From Flavobacterium sp. N1994 (GTDB lineage: Bacteria > Bacteroidota > Bacteroidia > Flavobacteriales > Flavobacteriaceae), in NCBI RefSeq assembly GCF_025947145.1, contig NZ_CP109999.1, forward strand, positions 186,001-250,000: a stretch of 64,000 nucleotides of DNA, written 5' to 3'. The stretch's first letter is position 1. Each line of letters begins with the position of its first letter. The position numbers were made by a program, and so were the translations under genes. Below are positions 34,252 to 43,596 of the stretch, one piece after another. The notes under the pieces are model-generated. The model was not told where the DNA came from and did not search any database. It saw only the letters and a list, made by a program, of their open reading frames with translations.

Positions 34252-34253
34252 TA

Positions 34254-35453
34254 ATGAGTTTTACAGGTGTAACAATTAATCCAGGACAGGGAGGTTTAAA
34301 CCGTTCAAATCCGTCAACTGATGGCATCATGTCATTAGTTGCTTTTGTACCTGATGCAGCCGGTAACGATTTTCAGACAGTCTATGTTTTGAATAGCGTT
34401 AAAGCTGCAGAGGAGTTAGGTATAGACGCTGCCTTTGATGCGAATAATGCGGTTTTACTTCATTATCACATCTCCGAGTTTTTCAGGTTAGCTCCTGATG
34501 GAACTCTGAAACTTGTACTAACGGATCAAGCTACAGCTGCAGCATTTTTCGCAATGGATGCAGTTAAGGCCTTATTCCGTCAAAATACTGACGTAAAAAG
34601 AATTGGCTTTGTTTATAATTCCGACGATGTGGTAGTATTGGCAACAGAAATAGCAGCGTGTCAAACGTTCATAAACGGTTTGTTTGCGGATAAAATCTAC
34701 TTAAATGGTATTTACCTTGAAGGTAGAAACGTCAGCAAAGCAGCGGTTACAAGACGTACATTGGATTGCGGTAAGGTTAGTTTAGTAATTGCTCAAGACC
34801 CTGCAATCGCAGTAATTGATCCTGCATATGCTAAATATGCTGCAGTCGGTACCGTTTTAGGAAGCCGCGCTGTTAGAAAGGTTAACGAGAACTTAGGTTC
34901 CGTTGATATTATCAAGAAGCCAAGCTCTAAAAAAGGTAACGAAACTTATCCTTTAACGGATACGCTTTTGGGCTTATGGCTTACTGCGTGCCTAAGTGAT
35001 GGAACTCCGGTTTCAACACTTTCACAAGTAGAGCAGAATCAGCTTACAGCGTTTGGTTATACTTATGCCGGAACCTTCCAGGGATTTGCAGGAGTATATT
35101 TCAACGGTGAGCCAACTTGTATCGCTTTAAGTTCTGACTACTCAACTGGTGAGAACAATGGAGTTTGGGACAAAGCAGCTCTTGGAATCAGAAACGCTCT
35201 TTTACCAAAAGTTCGCGGATGGTTTCAGCGTGATGCAGGCACCGGTAAATTAAGAAGCACTGCTATTACCGATCTTCAAAACGTTGGTAAAAAGCCACTA
35301 CAAAAAATGCTAGTAGCTGAAGAAATAAGCGGTTATGATTTGTTGATTCCAGCAGATCAGAACCCGAACGATCAAACTCCTTTAATTGTTAAAGCGAGTG
35401 TCACATTAGGAGCAATTATTCACACCTTCGAGGTAGATTTATCTTTAGTATAA
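34254..35453 (+). CDS. Contractile tail sheath protein (DUF2586 type)
   Basis: 399 aa. Similar to DUF2586 sheath-like proteins of Bacteroidota phages: FTGVTINPGQGGLNRSNPS at the start, TFEVDLSLV at the end, and the NVGKKPLQKMLVAEEISGYDLLIP block. It forms the contracting outer tube around the tail tube protein encoded next, one base after its stop. Confidence 0.75.
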   Translation: MSFTGVTINPGQGGLNRSNPSTDGIMSLVAFVPDAAGNDFQTVYVLNSVKAAEELGIDAAFDANNAVLLHYHISEFFRLAPDGTLKLVLTDQATAAAFFAMDAVKALFRQNTDVKRIGFVYNSDDVVVLATEIAACQTFINGLFADKIYLNGIYLEGRNVSKAAVTRRTLDCGKVSLVIAQDPAIAVIDPAYAKYAAVGTVLGSRAVRKVNENLGSVDIIKKPSSKKGNETYPLTDTLLGLWLTACLSDGTPVSTLSQVEQNQLTAFGYTYAGTFQGFAGVYFNGEPTCIALSSDYSTGENNGVWDKAALGIRNALLPKVRGWFQRDAGTGKLRSTAITDLQNVGKKPLQKMLVAEEISGYDLLIPADQNPNDQTPLIVKASVTLGAIIHTFEVDLSLV

Positions 35454-35454
35454 A

Positions 35455-35889
35455 ATGGCAAGAGCAAACACTTTAGTAAATGCATTCGGTAAAATGGCCG
35501 GATGGAATTCAGTAACTCTCAATTTTTTCGGAAGAGATATTGAAGGTATAATGGAAATTGGTTACGACGATACCGTAGAAAAGGAATTGATTTACGGAGC
35601 CGGTAAGATGCCAATTGGTCACGGTGAAGGTAAATACGAAGCAAAGGTTAAAATCGTGTTAGTGAAAGAGGAAGTTACGGCTTTATTGGATGCCATTCCT
35701 CCAGGAATGAGATTGCAGGATGCTATACCTGCTGACATGATTGTACAATATGACTATGACCTTCGTATTTATAAAGATATTTTGCGAAATGTCATGATTA
35801 CAAAACTCGGTCGTAGTGTTAAGCAAGGCGACAAAGTTGTAGGCCAGGAACTGGAATGTATTGTAACTCACATTGACTGGAACCAATAA
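35455..35889 (+). CDS. Tail tube protein
   Basis: 144 aa beta-rich protein (SVTLNFFGRDIEGIMEIGYDD, KAKVKIVLVKEEVTALLD) directly after the sheath gene, the standard place and size for the tube subunit of Mu- and P2-like phages. Sequence family assigned by context. Confidence 0.7.
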   Translation: MARANTLVNAFGKMAGWNSVTLNFFGRDIEGIMEIGYDDTVEKELIYGAGKMPIGHGEGKYEAKVKIVLVKEEVTALLDAIPPGMRLQDAIPADMIVQYDYDLRIYKDILRNVMITKLGRSVKQGDKVVGQELECIVTHIDWNQ

Positions 35890-35890
35890 G

Positions 35891-36232
35891 ATGAATATAG
35901 ATGTTACTAAAGTAGTTGGGTATCTTGATGATACCCAATTACAGGCTTTGAAAACAAAGCACAAAATCAAATACATCCATGAGGTTATTACTGAAGATGA
36001 GGAGGGCGCCAAACACGCTACCTACTTCAAAAAACCAACAATGCAGCATTTGGAAGTTCTGGCAGATTATACCAAGAAGGACCAGGCGATAAAAGGACTT
36101 GAAACTCTTTTTAATACCTGCAGACTTTCCGGATCAGAAGAGGTACTGATTGATGACGAAATGAAAAGCGCAGCATATCAGGAGCTCAGTAAAATTTTCA
36201 AGAAAAGGGAGGCGATTGTAAAAAAGCGCTAG
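35891..36232 (+). CDS. Tail assembly chaperone, zero-frame product
   Basis: 113 aa, starting MNIDVTKVVGYLDD one base after the tube stop. Helical, with RLSGSEEVLIDDEMKSAAYQELSKIFKKR at the end. Its position between tube and tape-measure genes and the frameshift site near its 3' end identify it as the short (gpG-like) tail assembly chaperone. The frameshifted product is described at 36226-36438. Confidence 0.75.
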   Translation: MNIDVTKVVGYLDDTQLQALKTKHKIKYIHEVITEDEEGAKHATYFKKPTMQHLEVLADYTKKDQAIKGLETLFNTCRLSGSEEVLIDDEMKSAAYQELSKIFKKREAIVKKR

Positions 36233-36252
36233 AGGAAGGTGTTATATCTTCC
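36206..36252 (+). promoter_or_regulatory. Programmed -1 frameshift signal
   Basis: A slippery A AAA AAG heptamer (36220-36226) lies in the zero frame, preceded by an SD-like gggagg (36207-36212) seven bases upstream and followed by a small hairpin (36234-36239 with 36247-36252, one wobble). These are the same three parts as the dnaX frameshift site. Confidence 0.8.
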
Positions 36253-36438
36253 GATAACTCGTTTGACTTTTACAAACGTGGCAATGCCTTAATCCGAAGT
36301 TATTTTCATAGAGAGCCTGAACGGCTCTCTATTAGAAAATGGATGAAGCTATATCACGAAGCTAACTATCTTAAACAGCTTGATGCCGAATCAATGGCAA
36401 CTGTATTAACTCATTTATTTGGAACCAAAGAAGAATAA
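36226..36438 (+). CDS. Tail assembly chaperone, -1 frameshift extension (gpGT type)
   Basis: A 70-aa reading frame (ALEEGVISSDNSFDFYKRGN...) with no start codon, lying in the -1 frame from the slippery site and ending on the tape-measure ATG (taATG). It reads as real coding sequence and would give a fusion of about 182 aa (112 zero-frame residues plus 70). Such G/GT pairs control tail length and assembly in long-tailed phages. Confidence 0.78.
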   Translation, partial: ALEEGVISSDNSFDFYKRGNALIRSYFHREPERLSIRKWMKLYHEANYLKQLDAESMATVLTHLFGTKEE

Positions 36439-38375
36439 TGTCAGATCAAAAAACCGATTGGATACTTGAATTAGTCGATAAGATAACACAGCCTGTTAAA
36501 GAGGTCACGTCTTCTATTGACAAAATGGAAGTTGCAATTCATGGGGTTGACGACAAAGTTCTTAAAATGGGTAATAACTCTGCGCAGGCTTTTGAGAAAA
36601 CTAATAACTCATTAAAATTGGTTGCTGCTAATGCTGCATCACAGGCTATAACAAATTTTGGTCAGCCTTTTCTTGATGGAGCTGATGGAGCTTACAAATT
36701 CGATTCCTCATTACATGAGTTGAAAGCCATTACTGGGGTTTCGGATGAAGCTATTCAACAAATAGGACAAAGCGCAAAAGATACTGCAGCACAGTTTGGA
36801 AGTAAAGCTCAAGATGATGTAAGAGCCTATACTGTTTTACTTTCAAAACTAGCTCCTGAAATAGCTGATAATCCTGTTGCTCTTGCACAAATGGGAACTA
36901 GTGTAGCAAAGCTTGCCGAAACGATGCATAATAACTTAGAAGGTGCTACTAATGCAGCTTCAAGTGCAATGAATCAATTTGGCGTTGATTTAAGTAATCC
37001 AGAAGAGGCAGCTAACAAAATGGATGAAATGCTTAATCAGATGGTTGCCTCAGCTAAAGTAGGTAGTCAAGAAGTTGACCAGGTTGCTGCGGGTCTTGAT
37101 CAGTCTGGAGCAAAAGCAAAAGCTGCTAATGTCAGTTTTGCTGAAACAAATGCTGCATTACAAGTAATGGGGAAATATGGAAAGGAAGGAGCTGAAGGCG
37201 GTATTGCATTAAGAAATGTGCTTTCTATCCTGGATAAAAAAGAGTTTCTCCCAAAAGAAGTATTAGAGCAACTACAAAAGGCAGGCATCAACGTTGACAA
37301 ACTTGCAGATAAAACTAAACCTTTAGCAGTTAGACTTGAGGAGCTTCAAAAGCTTAAAGGTAAAGATAATGTTCTTGGAGCCATGTTTGGGATGGAAAAT
37401 ACAATTGCTATTACCGGACTTCTTGGAAACTTAGATTTACTTAAAAAGTATACAAAAGATATTGAAAGCGATCAGACAGCGCTTAATGATATGGCTCAAG
37501 AAATGGGTAAAAGTTATCAGGAGCAAAAGGATCGTATTGTTTCTTATTTTGATAATATCAAGCTTTCGATTTACGGCGCTACTGGAAGTATGCTACCATT
37601 TATTGATGTAGGATTACAGGGTATTATGGGAGTTATCAATCTGGCACCTGGATTAGTTGCCATGTCACAATTGTACACCATGTTAAAGGCGTCAACAATA
37701 GGTCAAACTATTGCACAATGGAACCTTAATGCGGCCATGGATGCCAATCCTATAGGTGCTATTATTTTAATCGTTATGGCTTTAGTAGCTGCAGTAACTG
37801 TAATAATAGCGAAATGGGATGAATGGGGTGCAGCGCTGAGTATTTTCATGGGACCACTTGGTTTAGTTATATCATTGGTTCAGAGTTTTAGAAAACACTG
37901 GGATAGCATAACAGATGCTTTTACTAAAGGCGGAATTGTTGCAGGAATTAAACGTATTGGATTGGTTTTACTTGATGCTTTATTATATCCAGTTCAACAG
38001 TTATTAGAGCTTTTATCTAAAGTACCTGGTCTTGGAGGTTTAGCTGGTGGAGGAGCAAAATGGATTAAGGATATGCGCCATAATCTTGCTCTTGATGAGA
38101 ATGATAAAAAGGCTGAAAAGACAAAATCTGAAGTAAAAAAGCCAGAGGATATCAAAAAGCCTTCAAGCCCTCCTACAGCCAAACCTGACCCAACGAAAGA
38201 TGTAACAGGCAACACAAGTCAGGGAGCAGCAAAGATTATTAACATGACTTTATCAGTAAACAATGTTTATCATGTTGCTAAATCACAGCTCCATGATATG
38301 GAAAAATTTGCAGATCATGTGGTCGGCAAAATCAACGATACAATGAAAGACGCTTTAATTGCTTCAGGATCATAA
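36438..38375 (+). CDS. Tail tape measure protein
   Basis: 645 aa, sets the tail length. A helical N-terminal third, a TP901-type core (KVGSQEVDQVAAGLDQSGAKAKAANVSFAETNAALQVMGKYG), a membrane-like helix near residue 440-460 (IGAIILIVMALVAAVTVIIAKW) and a charged Lys/Pro-rich C-terminus. It follows the chaperone pair with a one-base overlap. Confidence 0.9.
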   Translation: MSDQKTDWILELVDKITQPVKEVTSSIDKMEVAIHGVDDKVLKMGNNSAQAFEKTNNSLKLVAANAASQAITNFGQPFLDGADGAYKFDSSLHELKAITGVSDEAIQQIGQSAKDTAAQFGSKAQDDVRAYTVLLSKLAPEIADNPVALAQMGTSVAKLAETMHNNLEGATNAASSAMNQFGVDLSNPEEAANKMDEMLNQMVASAKVGSQEVDQVAAGLDQSGAKAKAANVSFAETNAALQVMGKYGKEGAEGGIALRNVLSILDKKEFLPKEVLEQLQKAGINVDKLADKTKPLAVRLEELQKLKGKDNVLGAMFGMENTIAITGLLGNLDLLKKYTKDIESDQTALNDMAQEMGKSYQEQKDRIVSYFDNIKLSIYGATGSMLPFIDVGLQGIMGVINLAPGLVAMSQLYTMLKASTIGQTIAQWNLNAAMDANPIGAIILIVMALVAAVTVIIAKWDEWGAALSIFMGPLGLVISLVQSFRKHWDSITDAFTKGGIVAGIKRIGLVLLDALLYPVQQLLELLSKVPGLGGLAGGGAKWIKDMRHNLALDENDKKAEKTKSEVKKPEDIKKPSSPPTAKPDPTKDVTGNTSQGAAKIINMTLSVNNVYHVAKSQLHDMEKFADHVVGKINDTMKDALIASGS

Positions 38376-39022
38376 TGGCAGTAAATTTAACTATAGGTAA
38401 TTTATTTGTTGAGGCTTTTGGCCTGCAGTTCCTTGATCGTTACAAAGTAGGTATTGAAGGAATGCCAAATGCTCCGCAGCAGTCTTTTAAAGGGATACAA
38501 ATCGTAGAAGATGCTAACGAGTCTTTTGAAAGCAGTTCTTACGGTACTCCGATTTTGTTTCCGATCACTTTTTTAGAAGGTACCTACAAAAAGTACAATG
38601 ACAAAGGAGAAATCGTTGAGAAGAAAATGGGAACCATGCGCCTTCCGATTGCTACAATTATGGATTTTGACAGACAGAAGATAATTGGCGACACTAAAGT
38701 AAACGGAGGACGTGGCAGCGTAAAAGAGATTTATGGATTTGATAACTGGAAGATTACCATCAATGGAATTCTTATACCGGACAAATCACAGCCTCAAAAT
38801 CTGGTTGACATTAAAGACCAGGAAAGAGAGCTTACAAAATGGGATAACCTGGCAAGTGCTATCGAAGTGGGTTGCGAGCTTTTCACCGACAAAAGAATTA
38901 AGTACATAACAATATTGGGAATTAAGTTTTCGCCATTACGTGGGCAGCCTAATATCAGAACGTTTACGATTGACGCGCTTTCGGACGAGCCAATTGAATT
39001 GAATATAAAAACAAAAGTATGA
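38375..39022 (+). CDS. DUF6046-type tail/baseplate protein
   Basis: 215 aa, beta-rich. IVEDANESFESSSYGTPILFPITFLEGTY and MRLPIATIMDFDRQKII match the DUF6046 pattern of Bacteroidota Mu-like and contractile tails. It is probably a tube-initiator or LysM-associated adaptor between tape measure and hub. One-base overlap with the tape measure gene. Confidence 0.65.
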   Translation: MAVNLTIGNLFVEAFGLQFLDRYKVGIEGMPNAPQQSFKGIQIVEDANESFESSSYGTPILFPITFLEGTYKKYNDKGEIVEKKMGTMRLPIATIMDFDRQKIIGDTKVNGGRGSVKEIYGFDNWKITINGILIPDKSQPQNLVDIKDQERELTKWDNLASAIEVGCELFTDKRIKYITILGIKFSPLRGQPNIRTFTIDALSDEPIELNIKTKV

Positions 39023-39984
39023 CAGTTGCAATGGTTTCTAAAATAGTATTTCCTGCTAGAGATGGTAGAGAAGAAATCATTATTAGAAAATGTAATTCTG
39101 TCGTTATTGAAAGCTCTTGGGAGATGTTGACATCAACAGCAACTATAAAGCTTCCAAGAAATGTTAAGGACTTTGACAAGCTGAATGTTAAAACGATTTT
39201 CAAAAAAGGAGATCCAGTCCAAATTTATTTGGGATATGATGAAAACCTTATTTTGGAATTTGATGGATTTGTAAATGAGGTTTATGCTGATGTTCCAGTA
39301 GTCATTAAATGTGATGACTATATGTATTTATTAAAGAAGTATCCGGCTAATGTATCAATGAGAAGCACGAAGCTTGAGGACTTAATTAAAAAAATAGTAC
39401 CAGAGGGAATTGAGTATGATGTTGCGGATATTAACATAGGAACTAAGCGCTGGGCAAATACAACGGCCGCTAAAATTCTGGAAGAGTTACAGGAAAATAA
39501 CATTTATAGTTATTTCAAAGGAAGAAAGTTAATTGTAGGTAAGATTTATACTGATGATGCTGTAGAACCAGTCATTTTCAATTTCAATCAAAACGTTGTT
39601 GATCATAACCTGCAGTACAAAAATAAAGAAGACGTTCTTATAAAGATTAAGGGTATTTCAACTTTGCCAAATGGTCGTAAAATAACGGCTGAGTATGGAG
39701 ATGATGGAGGAACCTTGCAAACTTTAAGTTATTACAATATAACTGTCAAAGCTGAAGTTGAAAAGCTAATCAAGGCAGATTATGAAAAGTTTAAAGTTGA
39801 AGGTTTTCAGGGTCATGTAGAAATATTTGGAGTACCAAGCGTGACACATGGAATGAAAGCTGATATCATTAGCAATCAATACCCAGACAGAAGAGGTTTA
39901 TATTTTATTAAAAAAGTGGTTAAGACCTATGATGACAGTCCGAAGTATCACCAGGAATGTTATTTGGATAAAAAAGCGGAATAA
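39019..39984 (+). CDS. Baseplate hub protein (late control D/gp27 type)
   Basis: 321 aa. DKLNVKTIFKKGDPVQIYLGYDENLILEFDGFVNEV, IKCDDYMYLLKKYP and EYDVADINIGTKRWANTTAAKILEELQ follow the gpD (late control gene D) hub pattern that surrounds the spike. Overlaps its neighbours by 4 and 1 bases. Confidence 0.75.
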   Translation: MTVAMVSKIVFPARDGREEIIIRKCNSVVIESSWEMLTSTATIKLPRNVKDFDKLNVKTIFKKGDPVQIYLGYDENLILEFDGFVNEVYADVPVVIKCDDYMYLLKKYPANVSMRSTKLEDLIKKIVPEGIEYDVADINIGTKRWANTTAAKILEELQENNIYSYFKGRKLIVGKIYTDDAVEPVIFNFNQNVVDHNLQYKNKEDVLIKIKGISTLPNGRKITAEYGDDGGTLQTLSYYNITVKAEVEKLIKADYEKFKVEGFQGHVEIFGVPSVTHGMKADIISNQYPDRRGLYFIKKVVKTYDDSPKYHQECYLDKKAE

Positions 39985-40535
39985 TGAGCAAACATCTACA
40001 GGAATTTAAAAAGCTTTTGACAGAAAAGATAAAAGCTAGAATACCAATTCAAACGGAATGGGTGAAAGTTTCTGAAGTTGATTGGGAAGCTAAGACAATG
40101 ACCTGCATTGGTGAAAATAATGGTCTTGAATATTTTGATGTTTTGCTTGGTCTTGGTTCCATAGTTATCAAGCCAAAAGTTGACAGCCTAGCATTAGTTG
40201 GATCTATACACAATGGAGAAGCAGCTTTTTTGATTTCATGCGAGGAAATGGAGGGATTTGAACTGATAGATCAATCAGGGTTTAAATTGTCTTTAAACAA
40301 TGGTCAAATGATGATTAATGGAGATGATTTTGGAGGAATAGTTAATGCTGTTGAATTAAAAAATCAGGTTGATAAAAACACATTAATCCTCCAAAAGATA
40401 CAAGAAGTATTTACTAATTGGAATGTGGTTCCAAACGATGGAGGAGCAGCATTAAAAATATTGTCATCCCAATTTAGAAATTTAGATAGAGCAAATCTAT
40501 CAAACATACAAAATACAAAGATTAAACATGGCTAA
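39984..40535 (+). CDS. Baseplate spike or assembly protein (gpV/gp45-like)
   Basis: 183 aa. An OB-fold-like core with KVSEVDWEAKTMTC, a GLGSIVIKPKVDSLALVGSI strand set and a short C-terminal helical tail. Position after the hub gene is that of gpV/Mu gp45, the puncturing tip. Sequence alone is not decisive. Confidence 0.55.
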   Translation: MSKHLQEFKKLLTEKIKARIPIQTEWVKVSEVDWEAKTMTCIGENNGLEYFDVLLGLGSIVIKPKVDSLALVGSIHNGEAAFLISCEEMEGFELIDQSGFKLSLNNGQMMINGDDFGGIVNAVELKNQVDKNTLILQKIQEVFTNWNVVPNDGGAALKILSSQFRNLDRANLSNIQNTKIKHG

Positions 40536-40800
40536 GGACCTTTTATTAGATGCAGACTTAGATATCCTAATTGAAGCAGGTGATTTTGTTATAGGCGAAA
40601 GTACTGTTCAAGAGGTTGCTCTTATTTTATGTTCTAACCAGGGCGATTGGAAAAATGAGCCATTAATCGGAGCTAACTTAATAAAATACATTCGTACTGG
40701 TGCAAAACCTGCAGATATCAAAAGAGTAGTTACTTTTCAAATGGAGCAAGATGCCAAAGATTACGACGATATAAAAGATTTATTAAAAATAAACACTTAA
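40528..40800 (+). CDS. Baseplate wedge protein (gpW/gp25-like)
   Basis: 90 aa. LLLDADLDILIEAGDFVIGESTVQEVALILCSNQGDWKNEPLIGANL matches the small gpW/gp25-like wedge proteins (Mu gp46). It connects the sheath to the baseplate and overlaps the preceding gene by 8 bases. Confidence 0.7.
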   Translation: MAKDLLLDADLDILIEAGDFVIGESTVQEVALILCSNQGDWKNEPLIGANLIKYIRTGAKPADIKRVVTFQMEQDAKDYDDIKDLLKINT

Positions 40801-40804
40801 CGCC

Positions 40805-41161
40805 ATGAATGAAATCTTTGTTCAATTTGTTGCACCATTATTAACTACCGGAATAGGAGCTTGGATAGGTTGGTTTTTTACTAGAAGAAAGTATAATGCC
40901 GATGCAACTACAACTGAAATTGATAACGGTTCAAAGTTAGTTGACCTATATAAAAATGCTTTGGATGATTTACCAGCTAGATATGAGGAAAAGTTTAAGC
41001 ATGTTCAAGAAATGGGACAAAATCTTGAAAAGCTTTTTGAACAAAAGGAAGCCATATTGATGCAAGAGATTGAATATCATAAAAAGCAGGCTGCTCTTTA
41101 TAAGAAGATGTATGATGATAAGGTAAAGGAGTTTAATAAATACAAAAAAGAACATCCATGA
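40805..41161 (+). CDS. Membrane protein with coiled coil
   Basis: 118 aa. One membrane helix at about residues 7-25 (FVAPLLTTGIGAWIGWFF), then a long charged coiled coil to the end (YEEKFKHVQEMGQNLEKLFEQKEAILMQEIEYHKKQ). Overlaps the next gene by 4 bases. It might be a holin-accessory factor or a membrane-anchored baseplate protein; no family recognised. Confidence 0.5.
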   Translation: MNEIFVQFVAPLLTTGIGAWIGWFFTRRKYNADATTTEIDNGSKLVDLYKNALDDLPARYEEKFKHVQEMGQNLEKLFEQKEAILMQEIEYHKKQAALYKKMYDDKVKEFNKYKKEHP

Positions 41162-41439
41162 TAACAGTAATTGAAAGTCAATCGCTATTAGATATTGCAT
41201 TACAAGAAAACGGTAATGTTTTGAGTGCTTTTGATTTTGCTATTGCAAATAAAATCGATGTTATGGATGTTTTGGTACCAGGACAAAAACTTATTGAAGT
41301 AAAATCGGATGTGGATTTAAAAGAGGTTTCTGATTATTTCAAAGGTAAAGGTCAATTGATAGCAACATGTCCTGCAGAATTACCGGAAGAGATTTTTAAT
41401 TATGGTTTTCCTGAAGGAGAATTTCCATTTAGCTTTTAA
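41158..41439 (+). CDS. LysM-like tail protein (gpX type)
   Basis: 93 aa. IESQSLLDIALQENGNVLSAFDFAIANKIDVMDVLVPGQKLIEV is a LysM-type module as in tail protein X (Mu/P2). It probably binds peptidoglycan or caps the tube at the tail tip. Confidence 0.65.
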   Translation: MITVIESQSLLDIALQENGNVLSAFDFAIANKIDVMDVLVPGQKLIEVKSDVDLKEVSDYFKGKGQLIATCPAELPEEIFNYGFPEGEFPFSF

Positions 41440-41442
41440 AAA

Positions 41443-42306
41443 ATGAGACAATTTAACGACATACAACAGCAAATAATAGATCAGATAGCAATTAGTTCTG
41501 ATATCAATGCTCTGGAAGTTTTAACAACTTCTGAGCAGACGTTAACATCTGCAACTAGTACAAGTAAAGTTTCTACTTGGAGGATTTTTGTTTGGGTTGT
41601 GGCTTTTGCTATTTGGTTGCATGAGAAAATAGTTTCAGCAAATGCTGCTAATTCACGTCCTCAAAATCTACCAAATTTTATTGCAACAGTATTAAACTTT
41701 CATGATGGTTTACCATTAGTTTGGAAAGATGGGCAATTTCAGTATGACCTAGTGGGTATTAGCAATCCTGATAGTTATAAAATTATAAATCGGTGTGCAG
41801 TTCTGGAAAGTGTGGATGGTGAACTGGTTGTAAAAGTTGCACATGATAATAGTGGAGACCTTGAACCTATATCAGCTCCTCAAGCAGTAAGATTAGGATT
41901 TTATCTTAATCAAATGAAAGTACCTGGTGTTGCTATTAGATTGATAAATGAGACGGCCGATTTATTGAAAGCAACTTTAGATGTTTATGTAGATCCGCAA
42001 ATGATTGATTTAGACACTGGCCGATTATTAAATACCACTGAGGTTGTTATGCCTGCAGAGGTTGCCATAAAAGAATATCTCAACAATTTAGAATTTAACG
42101 GTGCTTTTGTAACTGATTTTTTAAAAAGTAAAATGGTTGCAAAAGATGGAATAAAATTAGTAAGAGTTAATGTTTTGCAATGGAAGTATGCTGCTTTCCC
42201 TTTCACTGACTTTGAAGATTTTAAGATACCACAAAGCGGTTATTTTAAGTTTGATCCTGCTGACTTAACCATTAACTATTTGCCTTATGCGTTGGTCAAC
42301 AATTGA
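41443..42306 (+). CDS. Putative baseplate J-like protein
   Basis: 287 aa. An N-terminal segment with a hydrophobic WRIFVWVVAFAIWLHEKIV helix and a beta-rich remainder (KAAEVVMPAEVAIKEYLNNLEFNGAF-like strands). Size and order match Mu gp47 (baseplate J). The C-terminal DLTINYLPYALVN overlaps the next gene by 20 bases. Family assignment by context. Confidence 0.5.
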   Translation: MRQFNDIQQQIIDQIAISSDINALEVLTTSEQTLTSATSTSKVSTWRIFVWVVAFAIWLHEKIVSANAANSRPQNLPNFIATVLNFHDGLPLVWKDGQFQYDLVGISNPDSYKIINRCAVLESVDGELVVKVAHDNSGDLEPISAPQAVRLGFYLNQMKVPGVAIRLINETADLLKATLDVYVDPQMIDLDTGRLLNTTEVVMPAEVAIKEYLNNLEFNGAFVTDFLKSKMVAKDGIKLVRVNVLQWKYAAFPFTDFEDFKIPQSGYFKFDPADLTINYLPYALVNN

Positions 42307-42784
42307 TTTTACTAAGCTAATTAAGATATCGCTGCCGATTAAATTACGCACGATACGAACATTGGCTTTTTTCAAAGCAATGGTAGCTCCATTGCAAACT
42401 ATACAGCAAGAGACGTTGTATAAAATGCAGCATAATGGTACCAAGATTTATCTTGAGAAGATGTTGAATGAAACCTTTAATGTTAGTGGTTATGATAACC
42501 AGAACCACGAAGCAACAAAGTTAATTTATATTGAAGATCTACCCGGCATTGATAAATTATACGTTTGGCAAAATTTAGAAGCTGATAGCTCATTTTTTGA
42601 AGATGATGGTGATGATAATGATGACGATTTATTCTTAGATGGCGATACAGAGGGTGCATTACAATATAGTTGGACCATATTCATGCCAAACACCATCACT
42701 TTTAATGAAAATAGCTTGAGAGCATTAGTTGATAGTTACAGATACATAGGTAAAAAATACACAATTCAAACTTACATACCATGA
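42287..42784 (+). CDS. Putative tail protein I/gp48-like
   Basis: 165 aa. Position after the J-like gene and an N-terminal FTKLIKISLPIKLRTIRTLAFFKAM helix suit the wedge protein that follows gp47 in Mu. An acidic FEDDGDDNDDDLFLDG stretch lies in the middle. Not recognised by sequence. Confidence 0.45.
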   Translation: MRWSTIDFTKLIKISLPIKLRTIRTLAFFKAMVAPLQTIQQETLYKMQHNGTKIYLEKMLNETFNVSGYDNQNHEATKLIYIEDLPGIDKLYVWQNLEADSSFFEDDGDDNDDDLFLDGDTEGALQYSWTIFMPNTITFNENSLRALVDSYRYIGKKYTIQTYIP

Positions 42785-43593
42785 ATTTATTAGATTTCAC
42801 TCGTAACGGAGGATACCGTTTAAAACAATACACTTTGCGATTAATGCAGGAGGCCTACTTCATGATATTAAAAGCAATGGTTTCTTTTATGGACATATCT
42901 GAAACTGGTAATTACATTATTAGTGGATGTAAAATTGTAGGTCCTAATATTACTGATGGCTATCTTTACATTGATGGTGAACTTTGTAAGTTTACTGCAA
43001 GCCCTGGAACATTATCTACTAAAATTAGAAAAGTTGTTGTTACTGAAAATATTGCTTTTAAAAATGGGAATAATGAGGATGTTATTAGAAAAGTAACTGC
43101 AGAGACCCATAGTACTATTGGAGTAGCACTTTCAGCCTTTATCAGAATTTCTCCTGTTTTTGATGCTGCCTATGTTCATACAGATAACAACTTTACTACA
43201 GCTGATGCTAATAAATTAGATAGTATTGAACCAGGCGCACAGGTCAATGTAAAACCAAGTTGGATAGCACCTGCCGGAGCAGTAAATGAGGTTTTGGATA
43301 AACCGGATGGCCTTTTACTTACTTACTTGAAGCAATTTACCTATATCCATGGTGATTTGATTGGTGATAGAGCATTGGTTACTTTATCATTTCCAGATAT
43401 AGGAACTTCTGACTATAAAGTTATTATTAATCAACTTGGTTCTGGTAGTGATTATGCAGCTGACGGATTGATTAATTATCATACTAGAGAACACACTTCA
43501 ACATCTTTTAAATTAGCCCTTGTAGATAGATTTAATTCTAATAATCAAAGTGTAAAATTTCAAATAATACTAACTCCAGATATAACAAATTAA
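42781..43593 (+). CDS. Putative tail-fibre-type protein
   Basis: 270 aa, beta-rich, with a Gly/Asp pattern (TDGYLYIDGELCKFTASPGTLSTKIRKVVVTENIAF) resembling fibre-proximal or baseplate decorations in Bacteroidota tails. Starts with a 4-base overlap. No catalytic motif. Confidence 0.45.
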   Translation: MNLLDFTRNGGYRLKQYTLRLMQEAYFMILKAMVSFMDISETGNYIISGCKIVGPNITDGYLYIDGELCKFTASPGTLSTKIRKVVVTENIAFKNGNNEDVIRKVTAETHSTIGVALSAFIRISPVFDAAYVHTDNNFTTADANKLDSIEPGAQVNVKPSWIAPAGAVNEVLDKPDGLLLTYLKQFTYIHGDLIGDRALVTLSFPDIGTSDYKVIINQLGSGSDYAADGLINYHTREHTSTSFKLALVDRFNSNNQSVKFQIILTPDITN

Positions 43594-43596
43594 GTT

